A stretch of DNA of 42,545 nucleotides from Fidelibacterota bacterium (lineage in GTDB: Bacteria; Fidelibacterota; Marinisomatia; SCGC-AAA003-L08; D37C17). The stretch spans positions 22,226-64,770 of the forward strand of contig SCKP01000003.1 in the NCBI GenBank assembly GCA_004124405.1, in the 5' to 3' direction. The notes under the pieces are model-generated. The model had not been told where the DNA came from, made no database searches, and saw nothing but the letters and a program-made list of their open reading frames with translations. The stretch's first letter is position 1; each line of letters starts with the position of its first letter. Positions 36,696 through 42,545 of the stretch are shown here, in pieces. The translations under genes were made by a program, and so were the position numbers.

Positions 36696-37796
36696 TTAAA
36701 AAATCAGCTCCCATAAACTAACAAATAATAAATTGACCAATGCAAATGGAATAAAGATCTTCCAGCAGAGATACATGAGCTGGTCTACCCTTAAACGGGG
36801 AAATGTCCAGCGAATCCACATCATGATAAAAATAAGAATAACTGCCTTAAATAAAATCCAGAACAAGCCCATTGCCGGTCCATCTAAAATAAGCCATGAG
36901 TCGGGGAATATATTGAATATTTGCAAGGGAGATAGCCAGCCTCCAAGGAATACGATTGAAGCTACAATGCTAACTATCAGCATATTTGCATATTCGCTTA
37001 AAAAGAAAAGTGCCCAACGGAATCCGGAATATTCTGTCATCCAGCCGGCAACCAATTCAGATTCAGCTTCCGGTATATCAAAAGGAGTACGGTTGGTCTC
37101 CGCAATTGTTGAAATATAGAAAATAAAAAAAGCTAAAAAGGTGAAAGGACTGTGAAAAATAAACCAGCGATGATCAGCCTGCCATTGAACAATATCACCT
37201 AAATGTAAACTTCCAGTTACAAGCACAACTAAAAGCAAAGACAAACCAATTGGAATTTCATAACTAATAATCTGAGCCGCCGCCCGCATAGATCCATACA
37301 AGGACCATTTATTATTGGAAGACCATCCAGCAAGAATGACACCGATAACACCAATGGAACTCATGGCAAAAATATAAAATATACCTATATTAAAATCTGA
37401 AATAACAATATTTTGTGCAAAAGGAACGCCAATAAAGGTAAGAAATGCTCCTGTGAAAATAATAAATGGGGCAAGAATCATTAAGAATTTGTCTGCATTA
37501 TTGGGGAGAATATCTTCCTTCACCAATAACTTAATGGCATCAGCAAGCGTTTGACCAATGCCGCCCCAAAATTTCTTTCCACCCTTAAAGCCGAATATTC
37601 CCACTTCCATGGGACCTAATCTATCCTGCATGAAGGCGGATATTTTTCGTTCAAAATAGACAGCTACGAGAGCATTCACAGCCATAATTAAAAATATTAC
37701 GGTACCGCCTATTAGGGTAACAACTGGTAGTATTACTGCTATATCCAGATTAAAGGATGAAAAAGATTTTACCAATGAATCGAGAATGGATGTCAT
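36696..37796 (-). CDS. nuoH: NADH-quinone oxidoreductase subunit H
   Basis: NuoH is the membrane subunit forming much of the quinone chamber and the link to the hydrophilic arm. The 366-residue protein has about eight helices. Conserved segments are FERKISAFMQDRLGPMEVG, GIGQTLADAIKLLVKEDILP, FIFYISTIAETNRTPFDIPEAESELVAGWMTEYSG and WIRWTFPRLRVDQLMYLCWK. Start ATG 37796 overlaps the nuoD stop as ATGA. Its stop is at 36696-36698, immediately before the nuoI ATG. Confidence 0.97.
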   Translation of the reverse strand: MTSILDSLVKSFSSFNLDIAVILPVVTLIGGTVIFLIMAVNALVAVYFERKISAFMQDRLGPMEVGIFGFKGGKKFWGGIGQTLADAIKLLVKEDILPNNADKFLMILAPFIIFTGAFLTFIGVPFAQNIVISDFNIGIFYIFAMSSIGVIGVILAGWSSNNKWSLYGSMRAAAQIISYEIPIGLSLLLVVLVTGSLHLGDIVQWQADHRWFIFHSPFTFLAFFIFYISTIAETNRTPFDIPEAESELVAGWMTEYSGFRWALFFLSEYANMLIVSIVASIVFLGGWLSPLQIFNIFPDSWLILDGPAMGLFWILFKAVILIFIMMWIRWTFPRLRVDQLMYLCWKIFIPFALVNLLFVSLWELIF

Positions 37797-38932
37797 CTGT
37801 CAATCTCTCCCAGTACAATATCCAGGCTGCCTAAAATGGCAATAACATCTGAGATCATCCATCCCTCAGCAATTTCACTTAGGACTGCCAGATTGGAAAA
37901 AGCCGGAGAGCGCATTTTAACCCGAAGTGGAATATTTTTCCCATTACTGATAATGTAAAAACCTACATCTCCACGAGCTGATTCGTATCTGCCATAAACT
38001 TCGCCCACCGCAGGCCGTATCTTTTTTGGTATTGCCTCATGCACATCTCCATCAGGAAGCTGGGCACAGGCCTGGCGGATAATTTTACCTGACTCCCGCA
38101 TCTCCAGCACTCGAACATAATAACGATCCCAAGTATCCCCTATTGTACCCATTGTGCCCTTACCCAGCGGCACATCAAAATCTAATTTATCATAAATGGA
38201 ATATGGCTCATTTTTACGCAGATCAAAATTAACGCCACTGCCACGGAGACTGGGGCCAGTAACACCAAAATTTATCCCCACTTCCGCTGGAAGGACACCC
38301 ACATCTGCGGTGCGTTCAATAAATATTTTATTGTTGCTCAACAGGTTATTAAATTCATCCATCTGAGGATCAAAGTAATCCAGGAATTCCAAAGTTCTCT
38401 CTACAAATTTAGGTGGTAAATCATGGGATACACCGCCGGGCCAGATATAATTGTATAACAGGCGGGCACCGCAGAGGGCTTCAAATAAATCCAGGACTCT
38501 TTCCCGGTCACGGATGGCCCAGGTAAAGGGGGTTATTGCGCCCACATCCAATCCAAATGTTCCCAGAGCCACCAAGTGGCTGGCTATGCGCTGTAATTCT
38601 GCAATGATTACACGGATATATTCCACTCGTTCTGGAATTTCAATATCCAGCAGTTTTTCAACCGTAATAGAAAAGGCATGGTCCATGTGCATGGAGGCCA
38701 GATAGTCACAGCGGTCAACAAAGGGAACAATTTGCTCATATGATAACTTTTCACAGTGTTTTTCAAAACATCTGTGCAGATATCCGATGACTGGTTCTAT
38801 TTTGGATACGATTTCTCCATCGGTGTGAATTTTCAAACGCAATACACCATGAGTACTGGGATGCTGAGGTCCCATATTCAGGATCATTTCACCAGTTTCC
38901 AAAACTGATTTATCTATGGCTTGCTCCTCCAT
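37793..38932 (-). CDS. nuoD: NADH-quinone oxidoreductase subunit D
   Basis: NuoD forms the quinone-binding pocket with NuoB and descends from the [NiFe] hydrogenase large subunit. Key blocks are MGPQHPSTHGVLRLKI, GYLHRCFEKHCEKLSYEQIVPFVDRCDYLASM, TGPSLRGSGVNFDLRK and VYGRYESARGDVGFYI. The metal-binding Cys pairs of hydrogenases are absent, as expected for complex I. I choose ATG 38932, which shares its A with the nuoC stop (TAATG); the open frame reaches a TTG at 38941 within nuoC. That gives 379 residues. C and D are separate genes, unlike the fused nuoCD of Escherichia coli. Confidence 0.97.
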   Translation of the reverse strand: MEEQAIDKSVLETGEMILNMGPQHPSTHGVLRLKIHTDGEIVSKIEPVIGYLHRCFEKHCEKLSYEQIVPFVDRCDYLASMHMDHAFSITVEKLLDIEIPERVEYIRVIIAELQRIASHLVALGTFGLDVGAITPFTWAIRDRERVLDLFEALCGARLLYNYIWPGGVSHDLPPKFVERTLEFLDYFDPQMDEFNNLLSNNKIFIERTADVGVLPAEVGINFGVTGPSLRGSGVNFDLRKNEPYSIYDKLDFDVPLGKGTMGTIGDTWDRYYVRVLEMRESGKIIRQACAQLPDGDVHEAIPKKIRPAVGEVYGRYESARGDVGFYIISNGKNIPLRVKMRSPAFSNLAVLSEIAEGWMISDVIAILGSLDIVLGEIDR

Positions 38933-39417
38933 TAATCCCAATATGTTTTATCTTTAGGTACAGGCATACCGTGATAGTAATCAGGCTCTTTGTAATCTTT
39001 CCGCAGGGGATAGCCTTCCCAATCTTCGGATAATAAAATCCGTTTTAAATTGGGATGGCCTTCGAAAATAATTCCCATCATATCAAAGGCTTCACGCTCA
39101 TGCCAGTCCGCAGTCTGCCAGAGGGAAGTTACTGAGGGGATTGCTGTGCCATCTTCAGTTTCCACCCTCACTTCAAGGTAATGCTGCTTAATCAGGGAAT
39201 AGAAATTGTAAGCTGCGCCATAGGTCTTATTATCACCCTTATCATAGGAGGAGATACACATAAGATAATCAAAATCCAGCTCGGATTCATTTTTTAGTAA
39301 TGTGGAAACTTCACTCCAATTATCAGGTGAGACCAGGATAACTTCTTTCCCTTCAATTGTTGAGGATTTACCAGCAGCCTTCGATTCAACATATTTTATA
39401 ATATCATCAAAAGTCAT
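38932..39417 (-). CDS. nuoC: NADH-quinone oxidoreductase subunit C
   Basis: NuoC is a small subunit of the hydrophilic arm. The family signature appears as WHEREAFDMMGIIFEGHPNLKRILLSEDWEGYPLRKDY at about 108-145. The N-terminal half has the usual alpha-beta fold (DFDYLMCISSYDKGDNKTYGAAYNFYS). The 161-residue length is typical of unfused NuoC. Start ATG 39417 lies one base beyond the nuoB stop; it is translationally linked to nuoD. Confidence 0.95.
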   Translation of the reverse strand: MTFDDIIKYVESKAAGKSSTIEGKEVILVSPDNWSEVSTLLKNESELDFDYLMCISSYDKGDNKTYGAAYNFYSLIKQHYLEVRVETEDGTAIPSVTSLWQTADWHEREAFDMMGIIFEGHPNLKRILLSEDWEGYPLRKDYKEPDYYHGMPVPKDKTYWD

Positions 39418-39418
39418 A

Positions 39419-39913
39419 TTAGGCCTGTTTCCTCAGGGGAGTTTCAGTTTTGATTTTTTTCTGGAGCTCCAATAATCCTTGTAAAAGGGCTTCAGGCCGG
39501 GGTGGACAACCGGGAACATACACATCAACAGGCACCACCAGGTCTACACCCTTGAGCACATGGTAGCCATACTGCCAGTAGGGGCCGCCGCTATTAGAGC
39601 AGCTTCCCATTGAGATAACATACTTAGGATCGGCCATCTGTTCAAATAATCGTTTTACCCGTTCTGCCATTTTCAAGGTTACTGTGCCGGCTACGATCAT
39701 CACATCAGACTGCCGGGGTGTTGCCCGGGGCATAGCGCCAAACCGTTCCAAATCATGACGGGGGGCAGCCGTTGCCATCATTTCAATGGCACAGCATGCC
39801 AAGCCAAACTGGAAATACCACTGTGAATTAGCGCGAGACCAATTAATAAGGGTATCCAGTTTTTCTACCACAATATTATCTTTGTCAAAGCGTTCTAATA
39901 ATGTCGCATCCAT
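39419..39913 (-). CDS. nuoB: NADH-quinone oxidoreductase subunit B
   Basis: NuoB holds the terminal 4Fe-4S cluster N2 that reduces quinone. Cluster cysteines are Cys40 and Cys41 ([10 protein letters not shown]), Cys105 ([10 protein letters not shown]) and Cys136 ([12 protein letters not shown]). The 164-residue length is normal. The ATG at 39913 overlaps the nuoA stop as TGATG. Confidence 0.97.
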   Translation of the reverse strand: MDATLLERFDKDNIVVEKLDTLINWSRANSQWYFQFGLACCAIEMMATAAPRHDLERFGAMPRATPRQSDVMIVAGTVTLKMAERVKRLFEQMADPKYVISMGSCSNSGGPYWQYGYHVLKGVDLVVPVDVYVPGCPPRPEALLQGLLELQKKIKTETPLRKQA

Positions 39914-40335
39914 CAGCTTGTTTCTCCTTTAGATTGTAGATTGGCATAGCGCCCTTTACCGTAGCGGACATTCATTTTTACCCAGTCAAGATCACCTTTA
40001 GCCCAGACATAAACATAGCCAACCAGCAGTATAAGTACAAAAATGAATGCTTCAATAAAAGCCAGCAAGCCTAAGTCCTGGAAAACAACTGCCCAGGGAA
40101 AAAGGAATACAATTTCAACATCAAATATGAGGAAGACGAGGGCTATGACATAAAAACGGATGTTGAATTTAACCCAGGCTGAGCCTTCAGGAAGTTCGCC
40201 ACATTCATAGGAGATAAGTTTATCTCCGCCTTTATTTTTTCTTGGGGAAAGGAGGTGTTGCAGGCCAAGCGGTACCCCAATCAGTACGGCTGCTAAAACG
40301 ATGAATATTATTATAGGTAGAAAGTCCTGATACAC
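39913..40335 (-). CDS. nuoA: NADH-quinone oxidoreductase subunit A
   Basis: NuoA is a three-helix membrane subunit at the quinone end. The family signature is [45 protein letters not shown] at about 41-84, with conserved Cys, Glu and Asp. The 140-residue length is in range. The start is a GTG at 40335 ([15 protein letters not shown]); no upstream ATG preserves the family N-terminus and no strong Shine-Dalgarno is seen. It is the first gene of the nuo operon, and a candidate promoter with an inverted repeat lies just upstream. Confidence 0.93.
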   Translation of the reverse strand: MYQDFLPIIIFIVLAAVLIGVPLGLQHLLSPRKNKGGDKLISYECGELPEGSAWVKFNIRFYVIALVFLIFDVEIVFLFPWAVVFQDLGLLAFIEAFIFVLILLVGYVYVWAKGDLDWVKMNVRYGKGRYANLQSKGETS

Positions 40336-40343
40336 AAATATAT

Positions 40344-40377
40344 CTGTCTAATACAGTGTTAAATTTAGACAGTTCAA
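40344..40377 (-). promoter_or_regulatory. Candidate nuo promoter overlapped by an 8-bp inverted repeat
   Basis: Reading the minus strand, TTGAAC (40377-40372) could be a -35 and TATTAG (40353-40348) a -10, with an 18-base spacer, about 12 bases before the nuoA GTG. Perfect 8-base arms CTGTCTAA and TTAGACAG (40372-40365 and 40351-40344) span the spacer with a 13-base loop, so a dimeric regulator bound here would cover the promoter. The boxes match consensus only partly and the transcription start is unknown. The near-leaderless spacing is a caution. Confidence 0.4.
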
Positions 40378-40465
40378 AAAACACCAAACAACCCCTATTC
40401 ATAAATGTTGCTGAGATATTTTTCATTTTTGGATATTCATAGAAATACCTGATAATTTTATACAG

Positions 40466-41374
40466 ATGATTAAAAGCATAATTAACCAATTCATAATTAA
40501 AATAACCCCTTTCCTTCCCCGCTGGATCGTCTGGAAAATTGCCGGAAGATATGTAGCAGGAGAAACCATCACTAAATCATTAGAGGTCGTTCGTCAGTTA
40601 AATGAAAAGGGGTTTTCTGCAACAGTTGATATTTTAGGAGAGCATACTAAATCGGAAGCTGAAGCTGATGAAATCACCCGCGATTATTTAAAAATTTATG
40701 ACAAGATTTTTCAACAGGGTCTGGACTGCAATATCTCCATAAAGCCCAGCCATATTGGTCTGGATATCAGTAATGAAATTCTCCAAAGAAATTTGGATAA
40801 ACTCCTCAGCAAAGCAGAGGAGACTCATAATTTTTTACGCATCGATATGGAAAGCTCAGTTATAACAGATGTGACTATTTCCCTCTTTAAAAGATGTTAT
40901 GAAAAATATCAAAAAGTGGGAACCGTTTTTCAGGCATATCTGTATCGAACCCAAACAGATTTGGAAGATCTCTCTCAAAATGGTAGTTTTAATTTCCGTC
41001 TGTGCAAAGGAATTTACAAAGAACCTCCTGCAATTGCCATCCAGAGGCGGCGGAAGATTAACAGTAATTTTATTAAACTTTTACGCTTCGCCTTTGAAAA
41101 AGGGATTTATGTTGGCATAGCCACTCATGATTTAGAACTATTGGAATCAGCCTATGCCCTCATTAGAGAACTCAATATTTCTGCTGATAAATTTGAATTC
41201 CAGGTTTTATACGGCGTACCCATGTCTGGCTGGCTGGAAAAACACTTAAAGAATAACTTTAAAGTACGAGTGTATGTCCCTTTTGGAAAAGACTGGTATG
41301 CCTATTCTATTCGCCGCTTAAAAGAGAACCCTAATATTGCCGGCTATATTTTGAAGGATTTGTTTAGGAGGTAG
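40466..41374 (+). CDS. Proline dehydrogenase (monofunctional)
   Basis: It oxidises proline to pyrroline-5-carboxylate with FAD and passes electrons to quinone. The 302-residue protein is a single PRODH barrel without the P5C dehydrogenase domain of long PutA. Typical blocks are VDILGEHTKSEAEAD, NISIKPSHIGLDIS, FLRIDMESS, RLCKGIYKEP, YVGIATHD, KFEFQVLYGVP and the C-terminal VRVYVPFGKDWYAYSIRRLKENP with the substrate-binding Arg pair. An amphipathic N-terminus (IINQFIIKITPFLPRWIVW) could help membrane association. The start ATG 40466 is divergent from nuoA across a 130-base gap; proline electrons could feed the same quinone pool. An AT-rich GATAAT 9 bases before the ATG is a weak promoter candidate. 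Confidence 0.9.
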   Translation: MIKSIINQFIIKITPFLPRWIVWKIAGRYVAGETITKSLEVVRQLNEKGFSATVDILGEHTKSEAEADEITRDYLKIYDKIFQQGLDCNISIKPSHIGLDISNEILQRNLDKLLSKAEETHNFLRIDMESSVITDVTISLFKRCYEKYQKVGTVFQAYLYRTQTDLEDLSQNGSFNFRLCKGIYKEPPAIAIQRRRKINSNFIKLLRFAFEKGIYVGIATHDLELLESAYALIRELNISADKFEFQVLYGVPMSGWLEKHLKNNFKVRVYVPFGKDWYAYSIRRLKENPNIAGYILKDLFRR

Positions 41375-41419
41375 ATTCCCAAGCCTTTCAAAAACTTGAA
41401 GTATTTGATGGATATAATA

Positions 41420-41453
41420 GAAAAGGGGATCCTGTTACCAGAATCCCCTTTTC
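41420..41453. terminator. Bidirectional hairpin terminator between convergent genes
   Basis: Arms GAAAAGGGGAT and ATCCCCTTTTC (11 perfect pairs) enclose CTG-TTAC-CAG, which extends the stem by three pairs past one mismatch. The hairpin lies in the 129-base gap between the proline dehydrogenase stop and the stop of the fadN-like gene. The TTTT/AAAA ends of the stem give a short U-run in either direction, fitting termination of both convergent transcripts. Confidence 0.8.
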
Positions 41454-41503
41454 GGAGAAAAACAATAAACTATGTTAAGTTCATTGTTTTGGGCTAATTT
41501 GTT

Positions 41504-42545
41504 TTAGTTTCTCAGCGGCTTACCTTTTTTCAGCATATATTCAATGCGGTCAATTGACTTTTGTTCCCCAGCCAGTGAAACGAATACTTCCCGCTCAATA
41601 TCCAATAAATATTGTTCGTCAACTGCTGTAAATGGTCCGCCCTTATCACCGCCTGTGAGGACATGCCCCAGCTTGCGACCGATGAGTGCATCATGCTCGC
41701 TGATCTTGCCAGATTTTACAAAGCCTTTCAGCGTACCCTCTAATACTAAACGGCCAGATTTACCAGGAAGTTTAAAAGTTTCCACTTCCGGAACGGTATA
41801 TCCTTCGGCCATATCTAAGACTTCCTGCTTGGCTTCCGCCAATATATAATCACGGTTCACTACAATTCTATCTTCTTTTTGAAGATAGCCAATAGCCTGA
41901 GCTTCTTTAGCGGATGTAGCTACTTTTGCAAATCCAATCGTCTCAAAAGCTTTTTGAATAATGGGGAATGCTCCCGGCATAGCGGTCTTGATTTTCTTAC
42001 TCAAATTTGAGATCATCCGCAAATTACCACCGGCACCGGGAATAAGTCCCACCCCCACTTCTACTAGACCAATATAGGATTCACCGGCTGCTACAATTCT
42101 ATCACAGGCTCCAATCACTTCAAATCCACCACCTAATACTAAGCCAAATGGCGCTGCGACAACGGGAAATGGTGCAAATCGTAATCCTTGTAGAATATCC
42201 TGCATGGTTTTTACGGTTCGATCTAATTCATCCCAATCCTTGCGGTAAGCAGAATTGAGAATCATATTTAGATTGGCACCGGCGCAAAAATTGGCTCCAT
42301 CACCAGAAATAACCAATCCCTTATAGCCATTATCTTTAACCCATTTCTGGGATAGATACAGAGTCTGCAAAATTGAACCGTCAATGGGGTTTAATTGGGC
42401 CTGTAAAACTGAATGAAAATTTACTCCTGCAACACCATCACCCAAGTCAATTAACGACGCTGACCAATGATTTTCAATGAGGCTGCCATTATATTTAAAA
42501 TTAGAAAACCTCAGTTCTTTTTGTGAAGTGGGAATGGGAAGATAA
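41504..42545 (-). CDS. fadN: 3-hydroxyacyl-CoA dehydrogenase / enoyl-CoA hydratase, FadN-like, C-terminal part
   Basis: The frame is open to the right edge (from 42544), so the 5' part is outside the window. What is seen is an enoyl-CoA hydratase domain: SLIDLGDGVAGVNFHSV, LVISGDGANFCAGANLNM (oxyanion hole), FGLVLGGGFEVIGACDRIVA and EVGVGLIPGAGGNLRM, then a helical tail ending MLKKGKPLRN. The order, hydratase domain at the C-terminus, and this exact style of tail match FadN of Bacillus, where the 3-hydroxyacyl-CoA dehydrogenase domain is N-terminal; FadB and FadJ have the reverse order. The role is beta-oxidation of fatty acids. A frame start at TTG 42445 would be a mis-call. A thiolase partner is expected outside this window. 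Confidence 0.88.
   Translation of the reverse strand, partial: YLPIPTSQKELRFSNFKYNGSLIENHWSASLIDLGDGVAGVNFHSVLQAQLNPIDGSILQTLYLSQKWVKDNGYKGLVISGDGANFCAGANLNMILNSAYRKDWDELDRTVKTMQDILQGLRFAPFPVVAAPFGLVLGGGFEVIGACDRIVAAGESYIGLVEVGVGLIPGAGGNLRMISNLSKKIKTAMPGAFPIIQKAFETIGFAKVATSAKEAQAIGYLQKEDRIVVNRDYILAEAKQEVLDMAEGYTVPEVETFKLPGKSGRLVLEGTLKGFVKSGKISEHDALIGRKLGHVLTGGDKGGPFTAVDEQYLLDIEREVFVSLAGEQKSIDRIEYMLKKGKPLRN

Noticed and set aside
40232-40489. Minus-strand 85-residue frame over the nuoA start region
   Set aside because: It overlaps the N-terminus of nuoA in another frame and the divergent promoter gap, with no family features.
42446-42545. Start of the fadN-like gene at the TTG at 42445
   Set aside because: The frame continues upstream with conserved hydratase-domain residues (SASLIDLGDGV) to the edge, so the gene is truncated by the window and does not start there.
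1-42545. tRNA, rRNA, CRISPR, transposase, phage or toxin-antitoxin elements
   Set aside because: None was recognised; gaps between genes are nearly all shorter than 130 bases and hold no tRNA-like or repeat-array pattern visible by eye.

Overview
This window is a dense, AT-rich bacterial chromosome segment. Nearly every gene lies on the minus strand, with frequent 1-16 nt overlaps of the ATGA, TGATG and TAATG kinds. I see no rRNA, tRNA, CRISPR array, phage or insertion sequence, and no gene-free stretch longer than about 130 bases. The gene set (Na+-translocating NQR, an 11-subunit complex I, FadN-type beta-oxidation, an NhaD-like antiporter, an archaeal-type GAPDH, a cobalamin-dependent acyl-CoA mutase) suggests a marine member of the FCB group. 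My best guess is Marinimicrobia/Neomarinimicrobiota (SAR406), but that rests on general knowledge and not on a marker gene, so it is tentative.

Layout, left to right. 1-1576: two tandem LolC/LolE-type permeases, the first cut by the window edge. 1573-8907: a housekeeping block, in transcription order tilS, hpt, ftsH, folP, prfB, lysS; prfB keeps the autoregulatory +1 frameshift. 8941-13617: a metabolic block with archaeal-type (type II) GAPDH, a YbdK/GCS2-type carboxylate-amine ligase, a PHP-domain phosphoesterase and an acyl-CoA mutase large subunit whose substrate-pocket residues match isobutyryl-CoA mutase. 13607-19350: cofactor and nucleotide genes nrnA, dcd, ispH, pdxS, pdxT, dxs. 19420-21290: a frameshifted UspA gene and an NhaD-like antiporter.

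21358-28290 is a sodium-bioenergetics block: nqrA-B-C-D-E-F followed by apbE (the flavin transferase that modifies NqrB and NqrC), with a very small NqrM-like maturation gene on the opposite strand, tail-to-tail with apbE. After a thioesterase and an unknown gene that may be nuclease-like, 29320-40335 carries nuoA-B-C-D-H-I-J-K-L-M-N. This complex I set has no nuoE, nuoF or nuoG, so it lacks the NADH-oxidising module locally. Its NuoI has an unusual C-terminal extension of about 290 residues holding three copies of a ~60-residue basic helical-looking repeat joined by Ala/Pro/Glu-rich linkers. This is the most novel-looking item in the window.

40466-41374 (plus strand) is a monofunctional proline dehydrogenase divergent from nuoA. 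It converges, through a strong hairpin terminator, on the C-terminal part of a fadN-like beta-oxidation gene that runs off the right edge. Together the right half describes a sodium- and proton-driven respiratory chain fed by proline, fatty acids and possibly a non-NADH electron donor.
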